Source: Acidimicrobiaceae bacterium (GTDB lineage: Bacteria > Actinomycetota > Acidimicrobiia > Acidimicrobiales > RAAP-2). Taken from it: a stretch of 64,000 bases of DNA. Of the stretch, positions 1 to 9,576 are shown in pieces; the first letter of the stretch is position 1, and each line of letters begins with the position of its first letter. The position numbers were made by a program, and so were the translations under genes. The notes under the pieces are model-generated. The model did not search any database, was not told the origin of the DNA, and saw only the letters and a list, made by a program, of their open reading frames with translations. The stretch is from the NCBI GenBank assembly GCA_003132305.1, contig PKXJ01000032.1, positions 47,603-111,602 on the forward strand, read 5' to 3'.

Positions 1-354
1 ATTAACACCGCCGACATCGGCGGCCCTTCGGCCGGACTCGCGATGACCCTGACCCTCGTCAACGAGTTAAGTCACGGCTCGTTGACCGGTCACCACGTCA
101 TCGCCGTGACCGGCACCATCGACGCTCAGGGCAACGTTGGTCCCGTGGGTGGCGTGGAGGAGAAGACCGTCGCGGTGCATCGCGCCGGGGCGAAGTACTT
201 TTTCGTGCCCGATGGTGGTGGTGACGTCGCGGCTGCACGTGACGCGCACCAACCGGACCTCAAAATAATTCCCGTGACCACGCTCCAGCAGGTTCTCCGT
301 GATCTTCAAGCCCTTGGTGGAACCAAGCCCCAGGCCCTCACCAAGCCCTCCTAA
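1..354 (+). CDS. PDZ/S16 (YlbL-type) Lon-like serine peptidase, C-terminal part
   Basis: Only the end of the gene is present; the frame is open from base 1. The visible part is the catalytic region of the S16 (Lon-type) fold: GGPSAGLAMT carries the nucleophilic serine, and GGVEEKTVAVHRAG, about 40 residues on, carries the general-base lysine of the Ser-Lys dyad. There is no ATPase domain here. In actinobacteria this type usually has an N-terminal membrane anchor and a PDZ domain, which would lie upstream of the window. The gene lies two genes before a UPF0182 gene, the same neighbourhood known for these proteins in mycobacteria, which supports the assignment. The tail after the fold is short and rich in Thr, Lys and Pro. 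Confidence 0.85.
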   Translation: MNTADIGGPSAGLAMTLTLVNELSHGSLTGHHVIAVTGTIDAQGNVGPVGGVEEKTVAVHRAGAKYFFVPDGGGDVAAARDAHQPDLKIIPVTTLQQVLRDLQALGGTKPQALTKPS

Positions 355-392
355 GCCCAGGTCCTGGTGCGCCACGCCGTAGTCTTGAAGGA

Positions 393-2060
393 ATGGACGA
401 CCGCCGAGTAACCGCTACGACGCGACAGTCGTCGGCCGACATCACCCGGGTGAACTTCACGACGCTTCGAAAGGGTGGCCTGGACCCCAATGAGGTTCGC
501 CTTCACTTGGAGGCCGCCGCCCGAGAGATGGGTCACCTCGAAAATCGCATTCGCGAACTCCAAGAACAAGTCAACGAGGCCCAGCGCCGCGCCGCGAATC
601 CCACCTTTGACGAGGCGACACTGGTGGGGGCCCTGGGCGCGCAGAGTGCCGCGATACTTCGCTCCGCGCACGAAGAGGCCGGACGCGTCACCGCCGAAGC
701 CCAAGAGCGCAGCGCCCAAGTCTTTACCGAGACGCAGCAACGTAGTGCCGGTCACCTCATCGAAGCCCAGGAGCGCGCGACCGCGTTGATCACCGAAACG
801 GAGAACACTGCCGTACAGATTGATCACGACGCGCGCTTAGCGGCCGAGCGACTCATCGACTCCGCCAAAGTCAACGGTGAAGCGCTCGTCGATCGTGCGA
901 GGGAGCAGGGTCGCGCGATCGTTGAACAGTCGAACGAGGCCCGTCGCAACGTCCTCAACGACCTCGCCATCAAAAGAAAAGCGCTACATCTGCAGATCGA
1001 ACAACTACGAGCGGCGCGTGACACGTTAGGATCGTTCGTAGCAACGGTGCGTCTTCAGGTGGAGGACGTGTTGTCGGGAATCAACGGATCCGACGAGGTC
1101 GCCCGCAGCGCCGCGCTTGAGGCGCTGCGAATGCAACCCGCGGCGCCGGAGCCGACCGAAGAGGAGCTTCTGGCCGGCACGCCTTTACGTGAAGTGCCCG
1201 AGGCCACGCTAGAGACAGGAGAAGACGCCACGGTGACGAAGCCCCGATCCCGCAAGCCCACCAAGAGCGTCGCGCCCGTTGAAGAGTCACTGCTAGAGGA
1301 CGACCCGTCGGGTACCGACGTGGTCAACGAGATCTTCGCGCGCCTTCGTAAGGCCACCCTCGAAGAGCGTGGTGTCTCGATGCCGCCACCCAAGAAGACG
1401 GCCGCGCACAAGCCCGAAACACCCGTTGGCGTGCTCTTTCGCCGTCGCGACGCGGCCCTCGAAGAGTCGCTCGCGGTACTGACGCGACGCGTCAAGCGCG
1501 CGCTCCAAGACGACCAGAACATCATGCTGGAGCGCCTGCGCGGCGTGAAGGCCATGATCACGACCGAACTCGAAGACGAGCACGACCAGCGCGCCCGTTA
1601 CGCCGAGGCCGCCTACGACGCCCTGACGCACGCCGCGCAGGCGGGCGTGCAGTTCGCCAGAGACGAAGGGGGAGCGGCGGGCGCTACCGTCCCCAAGGGG
1701 TCGTTGGATGACTGCGCGGCCGACCTCGCGGTCACCATCGTGTTGGCGCTTCGAAAGAGAATCCTCTCGGACAGCAGTGGCGACGGTCCCGAACGCGTGA
1801 ACGCCGCGTATCGCGAGTGGCGCGGCGCGCGCGTCGAGCGACTCTGCACCGACGCGACGCGAAGAGCCTTTCACCTCGGTGCGGTGACGGCCTCGCTCGG
1901 ACGTTCCATTCGATTTTTTGCCGCGCCGAACGACGCGCCGTGTGACTTGTGTTCACACGATTCCGAGGCCGGCGAGCGAATCGCGGGCGAGAACTTTCCT
2001 AGTGGTTCGCCGTACCCGCCGTTGCACGCGGGCTGTGCCTGCACTGTTATACCTGTCTAA
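393..2060 (+). CDS. DivIVA-like coiled-coil protein with MuF-like zinc-motif C-terminus
   Basis: A 555-residue cytoplasmic protein with no signal peptide or membrane segment. Residues about 20-60 resemble the DivIVA N-terminal domain (VNFTTLRKGGLDPNEVRLHL, then a heptad-rich helix). A long Ala/Glu/Arg coiled coil runs to about residue 230, followed by an acidic, proline-containing linker to about 330. The last 200 residues are unlike DivIVA: a helical segment (YREWRGARVERLCTDATRRA) leads to C517-x2-C520, then PPLHAGCACTV with H545, C548 and C550. That layout is the one seen in the Mu gpF / SPP1 gp7 minor head protein family, a probable metal site. It lies between the S16 peptidase and the UPF0182 gene on the same strand, with gaps of 38 and 20 bases, so probably in one operon. 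A role in pole or septum organisation is inferred from the N-terminus only. Confidence 0.7.
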   Translation: MDDRRVTATTRQSSADITRVNFTTLRKGGLDPNEVRLHLEAAAREMGHLENRIRELQEQVNEAQRRAANPTFDEATLVGALGAQSAAILRSAHEEAGRVTAEAQERSAQVFTETQQRSAGHLIEAQERATALITETENTAVQIDHDARLAAERLIDSAKVNGEALVDRAREQGRAIVEQSNEARRNVLNDLAIKRKALHLQIEQLRAARDTLGSFVATVRLQVEDVLSGINGSDEVARSAALEALRMQPAAPEPTEEELLAGTPLREVPEATLETGEDATVTKPRSRKPTKSVAPVEESLLEDDPSGTDVVNEIFARLRKATLEERGVSMPPPKKTAAHKPETPVGVLFRRRDAALEESLAVLTRRVKRALQDDQNIMLERLRGVKAMITTELEDEHDQRARYAEAAYDALTHAAQAGVQFARDEGGAAGATVPKGSLDDCAADLAVTIVLALRKRILSDSSGDGPERVNAAYREWRGARVERLCTDATRRAFHLGAVTASLGRSIRFFAAPNDAPCDLCSHDSEAGERIAGENFPSGSPYPPLHAGCACTVIPV

Positions 2061-2080
2061 GAAAGACGTAGGCTCGACTC

Positions 2081-4978
2081 GTGCGCAGTCCCACCGACGT
2101 CCCCCAACGACCGCGTCGCCTCGGACGGCTGTCGAGGCGGTTCTGGATCGGCGTCATCGTCGTGGTCCTCCTGGTGGGCTTTCTCTCGGTGCGCAATTTG
2201 GCGGTGCTCTGGACCGACCAGATGTGGTTCTCCTCGGTGGGACTTTCGAACGTTTTCTCGACGCTGTTCTTCGTAAAGGTCGGTCTGGGCTTCACCTTTG
2301 GCGCGATCTTCTTCTTCATCATGTGGGGCAATCTCTTGCTCACCGATCGATTCGGCGCGCGCGACCTCTCCTTCGACCCCGAGGACGAAGTCGTTCGACG
2401 CTTTCAAAACGTCGTTCGCCCCTACGCCAAGCGCGTCTACGCGGCCATTGCGCTGGTCATGGGTATTATCGGCGGCCTGAACGCCACGGGTCAGTGGCAG
2501 AAGTACCTGCTCTTTTCGCACTCCCAGTCCTTCCACAAGGTCGACCCGGTCTTTCATAAGGACCTCGGGTTTTACGTCTTCACCGTGCCCTTCGTTTCGT
2601 ACGTGGTGACCTGGTTCCTCGTCACTCTGATCATCGCCTTGCTCGTCACGACGGGCTTTCACTTTCTTAACGGCGGAATTCGCACCACGCGCGTCACGCC
2701 TCGGGTGTCACCCCGAGTAAAGGCCCACCTGTCGGTCATTGGTGCCGCCATTGCCCTCATGAAGGCCGCGGGTTACCTCATCGCCAAGTGGGAGCTCGTC
2801 AACTCCAACAACGGCTACGTCCAGGGAGCGACCTACACCGACATTCACGCGCGCATACCGGCGCTGACGATTCTCTTCTACCTCTCGCTCGCCGCGATGG
2901 TGATTCTGCTCTACAACGTTCGCTCGAGGGGCTGGTCGCTGCCGGTCGTCGCGGTGGGCCTTTGGGCCTTCGTGGCGCTCGTCATTGGCGTGCTCTACCC
3001 GACGTTTCTCCAAGCCCTGAAGGTGAGCCCTAATCAGGAGTCGCTCGAAGCGCCCTACATTCAACGAAACATCACCGCCACGCGCGCGGCCTTCGGTCTC
3101 GACAAAGTGCAGTACCACGCCTTCGCCGGTTCAACGTCGATCACCGAATCCGAGATCAAGGCCGTCAAGCCGACGTTGAACAACATTCGCCTGTGGGACC
3201 CGTCCAACTCAATCTCGCTCGAAACAGTCACGCGACGTCAGTCCATTCGTTCGTACTACAACTTCACGACGCTGTCGGTGGACCGGTACTTCGTCAACGG
3301 CAAGTTGACGCCGGTCTTGATCGGCGCTCGTCAACTCAACACCAAGAACCTGCCCTCGCAGAGTTGGGTCAACCAGCACCTGCAGTACACCCACGGCATC
3401 GGTGCGGCGGTCGTGGCGGCCAACCAGGTCGACTCCGCGACGGGTAACCCGATCTTTGACGTGTCGAACGTGCCGCCGATCTCCACCAACGGCCTGCCGA
3501 TGTTGACCCAACCCGACATCTACTTCGGCACTGGTTACAACGGCTGGGTCATCGCGAACTCGAAACAGCTCGAGCTCGACTACCAAGTGAACTCCGGTAA
3601 AAACGCCGGAACACCCGTCGAGACGCACTACAAGAGCACCGGCGGCGTGCCGGTGGGCAACATCTTCTCGCGTCTCGCCCTGGCGCTGCGTCTCGGTGAC
3701 TTCAACTTTCTGATCTCCAATCAGATTGACTCGAAGAGTCGCGTGCTCTTCGTGCGTGACGTACGACAGATGGCCGAAAAGGCCGCGCCATTCCTCTCGT
3801 TCGACTCCCAGCCCTACGCGGTCATCGCCAACGGTGAACTGCAGTTCGTTCTCGACGGCTACACGACGACGACCCAGTACCCCTACAGCGAAAACGCCAA
3901 CCAGCTCAACATCACGACGGGGGGAATTCCCTCGAGCTTTAACTACGCGCGCAACTCGGTCAAGGTCATCGTCAACGCCTACACCGGCGCGATGAAGTTC
4001 TATGCGAACGACCCCAACGACCCGATCTTGAAGGCGTACCGTTCGATCTTCCCGACGATGTTCCAGCCGCTCAGTGCCATGCCCTCGACCATTCGCACGC
4101 ACCTGCGTTACCCGTCGGACATCTTCTCGGTGCAGGCCGCGGCCCTCGGGCGCTACCACATCACGTCGGCGAGTGCCTTCTACTCGGCGTCGGACCGCTG
4201 GCAGATCTCCCCCACGACGGGCGCCGGTTCCCCCTCGAAAGCCCTCGCTCGCACCTCAACCTTGAACAAGGCGGGTGACGTCATCTCCACGCAGTTTTCG
4301 GCGATGAGCCCGGTCTTTCAGGTGGGCTCGCTGCCGAACGCCAACAAGGAGCAGCTGCTCGAGTCCATTGACTACGTGCCGGCCGGCAACTCCTCCACCG
4401 TGCAGAGCCTGACGGCGTTCATGGTCGCCACGAGTGATCCGACCGACTACGGGCAGCTGACCGTCTACGAGACCCCTCGCGGGACCACGGTGACCGGGCC
4501 CCTGCAGGCCGACTCCGAGATTCAACAGACCTCCAAGGTCTCTTCGATCATCACGCCCCTCGACCAACACGGCTCGAACGTCATTCTCGGCAACAACTTG
4601 ACGGTGCCCCTCGACTCCAGTGTGCTCTACATCCGCCCGCTGTACGTCACGAGCACCGCGAATCCGATGCCCCAATTGCGCTACGTGATCGCGGTCTTTA
4701 ATCAAGACGTCGGCATTGAGCCAACGTTGGCCGGTGCGCTCTCGGACGTGCTGGGCGCCAACGTGAGCGGACTCTCGAACCCGCCACCGTCGAAGGGTAA
4801 GGGTTCGGGCTCGTCGGTCACGGGCGCGAGCGTCGCCTCGTACCTCCAACAGGCGTCGGCCGACTACACGAACGCGCAGAACGCGTTGGCCAACGGTGAC
4901 TTGGGTCTCTACCAAAAAGACGTGAACGCCATGAACCAGCAGTTGAATCTCGCCCAGAACGCCCTGGGCCAGGGCTAG
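2081..4978 (+). CDS. UPF0182 family membrane protein
   Basis: A 965-residue protein of the UPF0182/COG1615 family, whose biochemical role is not established. The first third contains about seven hydrophobic segments, starting at FWIGVIVVVLLVGFLSV near residue 24. The rest is a large, mostly polar domain rich in Asn, Ser and Tyr, expected outside the membrane. The family hallmark near the N-terminus, a Trp-rich stretch with DQMWFSSVG, is present. The chosen start is GTG at 2081, 20 bases after the previous stop; it gives a short basic N-terminus before the first membrane segment. The length is normal for the family. The last 100 residues form a Ser/Gly-rich linker followed by an Ala/Asn/Gln-rich helix, typical of actinobacterial members. 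Same strand as the two genes before it. Confidence 0.9.
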   Translation: MRSPTDVPQRPRRLGRLSRRFWIGVIVVVLLVGFLSVRNLAVLWTDQMWFSSVGLSNVFSTLFFVKVGLGFTFGAIFFFIMWGNLLLTDRFGARDLSFDPEDEVVRRFQNVVRPYAKRVYAAIALVMGIIGGLNATGQWQKYLLFSHSQSFHKVDPVFHKDLGFYVFTVPFVSYVVTWFLVTLIIALLVTTGFHFLNGGIRTTRVTPRVSPRVKAHLSVIGAAIALMKAAGYLIAKWELVNSNNGYVQGATYTDIHARIPALTILFYLSLAAMVILLYNVRSRGWSLPVVAVGLWAFVALVIGVLYPTFLQALKVSPNQESLEAPYIQRNITATRAAFGLDKVQYHAFAGSTSITESEIKAVKPTLNNIRLWDPSNSISLETVTRRQSIRSYYNFTTLSVDRYFVNGKLTPVLIGARQLNTKNLPSQSWVNQHLQYTHGIGAAVVAANQVDSATGNPIFDVSNVPPISTNGLPMLTQPDIYFGTGYNGWVIANSKQLELDYQVNSGKNAGTPVETHYKSTGGVPVGNIFSRLALALRLGDFNFLISNQIDSKSRVLFVRDVRQMAEKAAPFLSFDSQPYAVIANGELQFVLDGYTTTTQYPYSENANQLNITTGGIPSSFNYARNSVKVIVNAYTGAMKFYANDPNDPILKAYRSIFPTMFQPLSAMPSTIRTHLRYPSDIFSVQAAALGRYHITSASAFYSASDRWQISPTTGAGSPSKALARTSTLNKAGDVISTQFSAMSPVFQVGSLPNANKEQLLESIDYVPAGNSSTVQSLTAFMVATSDPTDYGQLTVYETPRGTTVTGPLQADSEIQQTSKVSSIITPLDQHGSNVILGNNLTVPLDSSVLYIRPLYVTSTANPMPQLRYVIAVFNQDVGIEPTLAGALSDVLGANVSGLSNPPPSKGKGSGSSVTGASVASYLQQASADYTNAQNALANGDLGLYQKDVNAMNQQLNLAQNALGQG

Positions 4979-5016
4979 CGAACTAGTTCGTCACCGGTGC
5001 TCGGGTCGACGAGGCG

Positions 5017-6411
5017 CTAGGAATCGTCGCGAGCGTCGAGGTGTCGAAAGGGATTGAGGAGACCCTTCGGATCAAAGACGTGCTTGATTTTGCGTTGCAA
5101 CTCGACGAGCGCGGGATCCGCGAGCGCCAAGTACGGACCACGTTTGTCGATGCCAAGTCCGTGTTCGCCCGACACGGCGCCGCCGCGTGCGAGACCCGCG
5201 CGAAAGAGTTCGAGTAAGAGTGCGTCACGCTTCTCGTCGTCGGGTTGGAAGATTGAGAGGTGAACGTTGCCGTCGCCGACGTGACCGCACCCGGCGACGA
5301 ACGCGCCGTAACGCGTGGCCAGTTCGCCGACGTCTTCGAGGAACGCGGGCACGCTCGAGCGCGGCACGACGACGTCGATGATCTCGTTCGCGCCCGCTGA
5401 TTTCGTGAGCCAAAAGACCCGCTCGCGCGCTTCAATGAGTTGGGTCGCGGCGGCTCCTTCGAGCACGTAGACGTCGAGCGCCCCCGCGTCTTCGACCAGG
5501 GCGGCCGCGGCCACGAGATCGCCTTCGAGTTGCTCGGGCGTTCTCGTCTCGATGACCACGATGAGGTACGCCGCGGTCGCGCGCGCGACGTCGGGATTGA
5601 CGCCGAGGTGAAGGTCCGTACCCTTGGAAAGAGAAGTCATCGTGAGGACGTCGAGGTACTCGAGAATCGAGGGCGACAGACCCGAGGAGATCAGTTCGGG
5701 CACGACGCGCGTGACGGCGCGCAGATCGCTAAAGGGCACGAGCATCGTGGCGCTGTTGGTGAGGACGGGCGAGAGCTTGAGCGTGACTTCGGTGACGAGC
5801 GCCAACGTCCCCTCACTGCCGATGATCAACTGCGTAAGGTCGTAGCCCGACGAGGACTTCACGACCGGTCCGCCCGTCTTTAGAACGGTGCCGTCGACGA
5901 GGACCACTTCGAGACCGAGCACGTGGTGGCGGGTCACGCCGTGGCGAACGGCGCGCATGCCCCCGGCGTTGGTGTTGACGTTGCCACCCAGCGAGCCGGA
6001 GAGTTCGCCGGGGTAGACCGGGTAGTGCAACCCGGTTCCCAGCAACTGTTCGTTCAGTTCCCGCAGCGTGATGCCCGCCTGCACGACCGCGACGTGGTCG
6101 CGTACGTCGACGCGAACAAGCGCGCGCATCTGGTCGAAGCTGATAACGAGCCCGCCGTTGACGGGCGTGGCCCCTCCCGAGAGACCCGTGCCCGAGCCCC
6201 GCGGCGTGACGGGTATCTCGTGACGACTGGCCCACCGCGCGAGCTGGACGACTTCTTCGCTCGAGTGCGGTCGCGCGACCGCGAAGGGTTCGCGGGTGCG
6301 CTGGTGCAGTGACTCGTCGTGGAGGTCGCTCTCGGCGTGCGCGCCGGCGAACGTCACGTCACCGTTGACAATATCTTTGAGCTCACTTTGTCGTTCTGTT
6401 ACGTCCACCAC
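5017..6411 (-). CDS. FAD-linked oxidase, GlcD/D-lactate dehydrogenase type
   Basis: A 464-residue flavoprotein of the glycolate oxidase GlcD / D-lactate dehydrogenase (VAO/PCMH) family. The FAD-binding half has the signature PRGSGTGLSGGATPVNGG near residue 70 and GSLGGNVNTNAGGMRAVRHG near 145. The C-terminal half has the substrate- and metal-side motifs HVGDGNVHLSIF and GEHGLGIDKR, and ends at the usual KHVFDPKGLLNP. Members oxidise 2-hydroxy acids such as glycolate or D-lactate; the exact substrate cannot be read from the sequence. No iron-sulfur GlcF partner lies next to it. It is 39 bases downstream of the MFS gene on the same strand, so the two may be co-transcribed, which would fit uptake or export of a hydroxy acid, but that is inference. 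Confidence 0.88.
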   Translation of the reverse strand: MVDVTERQSELKDIVNGDVTFAGAHAESDLHDESLHQRTREPFAVARPHSSEEVVQLARWASRHEIPVTPRGSGTGLSGGATPVNGGLVISFDQMRALVRVDVRDHVAVVQAGITLRELNEQLLGTGLHYPVYPGELSGSLGGNVNTNAGGMRAVRHGVTRHHVLGLEVVLVDGTVLKTGGPVVKSSSGYDLTQLIIGSEGTLALVTEVTLKLSPVLTNSATMLVPFSDLRAVTRVVPELISSGLSPSILEYLDVLTMTSLSKGTDLHLGVNPDVARATAAYLIVVIETRTPEQLEGDLVAAAALVEDAGALDVYVLEGAAATQLIEARERVFWLTKSAGANEIIDVVVPRSSVPAFLEDVGELATRYGAFVAGCGHVGDGNVHLSIFQPDDEKRDALLLELFRAGLARGGAVSGEHGLGIDKRGPYLALADPALVELQRKIKHVFDPKGLLNPFRHLDARDDS

Positions 6412-6450
6412 CGCCGAACCCTACTCTTTCGTCCCTCGCGACCGGGCTGG

Positions 6451-7752
6451 TTAGGACGGGTCGGGCGTTTCGTCAACGCCCGCTCGTCGAGTCTCGGTGC
6501 CGAGTGACGTGTCGAGATTGGGGACTCTCTCGGGGTCAAGTACGCCGGGGACGAAAAGTACGGCCACGCAGATAAGGCCCGAGATCAGTCCGCACAAGAA
6601 GATCGCGTGACGGATACCCAGCGCCGTCGCGGCGACGCCGCCAAAGAGAATGCCCAGCGGTCCCAGTGAGAACGCGAAGAGGTAGACGAGCGACGAGACC
6701 CGGCCGAGGACTTCGTGGGGCACGAGCCGTTGCATCATGGAAAACCACAGCACGTCGCCGTACAGCATGAGCCCGACTTCCAAGGCCGTGAAGAGTCCCG
6801 TCACGACGACGTTGGTCGCGAACGCCATCGCCGCAATCGCCGCACCACTCGCGGCGTAGGCGATCCACAGCACACTGACCACTCGACGCGGTGAACCCAG
6901 GCGCGCCACGACCAGTGAGGCGATGATGCCTGAGGCGCCGCCGGCCGCGAAGACGAGTCCGAGGTCGAGGGCGCTGGCGTGCAGGGTCTCTCGAACGAAC
7001 AGCGGTAGCAGCACGCTTAGGGGAGCCATGCCAAAGAAGTTCGCCAGCGCCGCGCCGACGATCGTGTAGAAGAGCCAGTGATGTTTCCACACGTAACGCA
7101 GTCCTTGACGTGCGTCTTCTAGGGGTGACTGCTCGGACGCCACCGATCGACTCCGTGAACGCATCACCGTCAAACACACCGCCGATATAAGAAAACTCGC
7201 GGCGTCGAAGCCAAAGGACCACGCGGCGCCGATCGCGGCGACGACGAACCCGCCAATCGCCGGCCCGACGAGTCCTTGGGTCAACTGAGTACTCATCTGG
7301 CTGAGCGCGTTTCCTCCGACGAACTGTTCGGGCGAGAGCAGTTCGGGCACGATCGTGGTGGACGCGGGACCGAAGAAGCTGTCGGCTGAACCAAAGATCG
7401 CGGCCATCACGATGAGTTCCCAGAGGCGAAGCTCCCCTCTCGAGATGAGGAGACCGGTCACGCCCACGGCGACCCCGCGGATGGCGTCCGAGGTCAACAG
7501 CACGAGACGACGCGACACGCGGTCGACGACGACGCCGCCCACGAGCGCGAGCAAGACCGAGGGTATGGCGCGTGCCGCGAAGACGAGTGCAATGCCCGAA
7601 GGACTGTGATCGACTTCGAGGGTGACGATCGCCAGGGCAATCGTGAAGATGCCGTCACCGAGCGACGACACCGTCTGACCCGACCACAACAGCGCGAAGT
7701 CGCGTTCCCTTAGCGCTTGAAGGGTCCCTCCCGCGTTGACGTCTCTCGCCAC
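6451..7752 (-). CDS. MFS transporter (MFS_3 / enterobactin-exporter-like)
   Basis: A 433-residue major facilitator with about 12 hydrophobic segments. It begins with LRERDFALLWSGQTVSSLGDGIF, the opening typical of the MFS_3 group that includes EntS-like and macrolide exporters. The first cytoplasmic loop carries DRVSRRLVLLTSD, the MFS motif A position. The GTG start at 7752 has an AGAGGGA ribosome site 9 bases upstream. It precedes the FAD-linked oxidase gene by 39 bases. Substrate is unknown; drug or siderophore-like compounds are the usual guess for this group. A strong inverted repeat at 7879-7911 separates it from the surface-protein gene on the same strand. Confidence 0.85.
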   Translation of the reverse strand: MARDVNAGGTLQALRERDFALLWSGQTVSSLGDGIFTIALAIVTLEVDHSPSGIALVFAARAIPSVLLALVGGVVVDRVSRRLVLLTSDAIRGVAVGVTGLLISRGELRLWELIVMAAIFGSADSFFGPASTTIVPELLSPEQFVGGNALSQMSTQLTQGLVGPAIGGFVVAAIGAAWSFGFDAASFLISAVCLTVMRSRSRSVASEQSPLEDARQGLRYVWKHHWLFYTIVGAALANFFGMAPLSVLLPLFVRETLHASALDLGLVFAAGGASGIIASLVVARLGSPRRVVSVLWIAYAASGAAIAAMAFATNVVVTGLFTALEVGLMLYGDVLWFSMMQRLVPHEVLGRVSSLVYLFAFSLGPLGILFGGVAATALGIRHAIFLCGLISGLICVAVLFVPGVLDPERVPNLDTSLGTETRRAGVDETPDPS

Positions 7753-7878
7753 GGCTCACGTCCCTCTTTCGACGACGGTGACCCCGTACTTCTGACGTGG
7801 ACGCTCAGTCGGGTTCGACTCACACTACTTTTCTTCCCCGGCAACATCTGACTCGGGGTGGCAGCATTGGTGGCCAAC

Positions 7879-7911
7879 AACGAGACCCCCTCCAAAGGAG
7901 GGGGTCTCGTT
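7879..7911 (-). terminator. Strong stem-loop, probable terminator of the surface-protein gene
   Basis: A perfect 15-bp inverted repeat (7879-7893 with 7897-7911) with a 3-base loop, GC-rich at its centre. It lies 25 bases past the stop of the minus-strand gene at 7936-9576 and ahead of the promoter region of the MFS gene. There is no clear T-run after it, which is common for actinobacterial terminators. Confidence 0.75.
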
Positions 7912-7935
7912 GCGATCGCGGTTCGCGAGGCGAAG

Positions 7936-9576
7936 TTACTTGACCCTGTAGCGGATACTGGTCCTCTTGCCACTCGCGAATTTAATCGTGAGGGAGTAGG
8001 TACCCTTCTTCAAGGTCGCCGCTTCCTTCACTCGAACCGTCAGCCTCGTGCTGGTGGCCTTCAGTACGGTCGCGCTGGTACCCCGGGGCCCGGTGATCTT
8101 GGGTCCACCGGTGAAGTTCTTACCGGTAATCGTAAGAACGACGGTGCGGCCGGGAACCGCGACGCCAGAGACCCTGAGGGCCTTGGGCGCGGGTTTCACG
8201 GTGGGCGGTGTCGTTCCCGTGACTGCCAACGCGTACGAGAACGTGCCGGCGTCGCCGCTCGCGTCAGTCGTTGTGCCCGTGGCGGTGTAGGCACCGGCCT
8301 TCAAGGTGCCCGACGTTGAGACGGCGCCCGAACTGGAGACCGCGATACTCGGCGAACCGGTGGACTGCACGTAGGACACGGTGCCCTGGTTGCCACTCGT
8401 CACGAGTTGGTCCTTGAAGCTCGACGACGCACTCGTCGCGACGGTGTTCGCTACGGGAAGGTTCTGCGAAATCACCTTCGCCGTAGCGGTGAAACTGAAC
8501 GACGCGTCTATGAACGAAGGCGCACCAGCGCCGCAGATGCTTGCGGAGTGGATGTCGTTACTCGGATACGGCGTGGAGTTGACCTCGCAGAGGTACACCG
8601 TGTACGACGTTCCCGAGACAACGGTCGCCGGCACCGTGATGGTCCCGCCCAGAACAGGCGGACTCAACGTCTTGCCGCTGTAGCAGTCGTTCGAAATGGT
8701 GACGCCCGACGCTGCACCCCCGCCCACGGCAGTGGACGTTCCGGTAACGAACCAGACGTCAGCCAGGTACGGCGCGGGTACGTTGCCGTAGCCAACCCCA
8801 ACGCAAGTGGTCGGCGCGACCGCGGGCGTTGTAGCGGCGGCCGATGCTTGGACCGCTTGGACGGCGCTGCCCCACCAGTAACCGGTGTTGCCAGCGGCGT
8901 CGGCGACGTTAAGGAGACTGCCCTCGGAACCCGTCGTTTGGAGCGCCGTGATCGTTGGGGGGTTCGGTGCCGTGGCCTGCGAAGCGTACTGAATCAAGTA
9001 CTCGGCGCCGAGGACGGGCGCTAGCGCCGTGCTGGCTACCGCGATGGCGCAACCAAAGAGTCCGGCGTTGATCTCGGCTTGCGTCGGGGGACAGACGCCG
9101 CTCGCGTCAGCGGTTGCAAAAGTGGCGGGCACGGGGAACGTGGCGATCGAACACGATCCGGCGGTTCCCGCAGGACAGGCCGTGCTGGTCGCGCTTGGCG
9201 CGAAGGTAGCAAGGGCGCTCGTGTCGGCTTCAGTCGTTGGCAGGACGGCCGACGTGCCGATGGCCGCGAGAAGGGAGGCTTCGGCGACAACTCCGGCGCC
9301 GGAGGCCGTGTCGCAGTTCATGGTGACGATCGTGGTGCCGGCAACGACGCCGACGATCAACGTCTGGCCGGGTACTGCAGTGCCGGCTCCCGTCACCGAA
9401 ATGTTGCAGGGCGCGGGCGGCGCGACGTGCGGCGCGATTGACGCGGCTGTCGCGACGCCGACCGAGACGAGCGTTAAGCCGGCGATCACTGCCATGGCTG
9501 ACGCGCCCGCGAGGACGGTGGTCATCGACGCTCGACGTGTAGAACGAACGTGGGAACTTCTTAATGGGTTTCTCAT
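7936..9576 (-). CDS. Secreted surface protein with C-terminal IPT-like domain
   Basis: A 546-residue secreted protein of unknown function. The ATG at 9576 has GGAGG four bases upstream and was preferred to an in-frame TTG at 9597. A basic N-terminus is followed by a hydrophobic segment and a signal-peptidase-like site (VATAAS). The mature part is very rich in Ala, Thr, Ser and Val and has several well-spaced cysteines, suggesting disulfides outside the cell. A region near residue 400 looks like a putative-Ig (He_PIG-type) repeat (SGNQGTVSYVQSTGSPSIAV). The last 80 residues form a beta-rich domain beginning KALRVSGVAVPGRTVVLTI and ending GKRTSIRYRVK; the divergent gene at 10186 ends in a related domain. 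No LPXTG motif or terminal membrane anchor is visible. Confidence 0.7.
   Translation of the reverse strand: MRNPLRSSHVRSTRRASMTTVLAGASAMAVIAGLTLVSVGVATAASIAPHVAPPAPCNISVTGAGTAVPGQTLIVGVVAGTTIVTMNCDTASGAGVVAEASLLAAIGTSAVLPTTEADTSALATFAPSATSTACPAGTAGSCSIATFPVPATFATADASGVCPPTQAEINAGLFGCAIAVASTALAPVLGAEYLIQYASQATAPNPPTITALQTTGSEGSLLNVADAAGNTGYWWGSAVQAVQASAAATTPAVAPTTCVGVGYGNVPAPYLADVWFVTGTSTAVGGGAASGVTISNDCYSGKTLSPPVLGGTITVPATVVSGTSYTVYLCEVNSTPYPSNDIHSASICGAGAPSFIDASFSFTATAKVISQNLPVANTVATSASSSFKDQLVTSGNQGTVSYVQSTGSPSIAVSSSGAVSTSGTLKAGAYTATGTTTDASGDAGTFSYALAVTGTTPPTVKPAPKALRVSGVAVPGRTVVLTITGKNFTGGPKITGPRGTSATVLKATSTRLTVRVKEAATLKKGTYSLTIKFASGKRTSIRYRVK

Noticed and set aside
3209..4159. Long open frame antisense to the UPF0182 gene
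   Set aside because: It is the Arg/Val/Gly-rich shadow expected from high-GC coding on the other strand; the plus-strand protein has family signatures.
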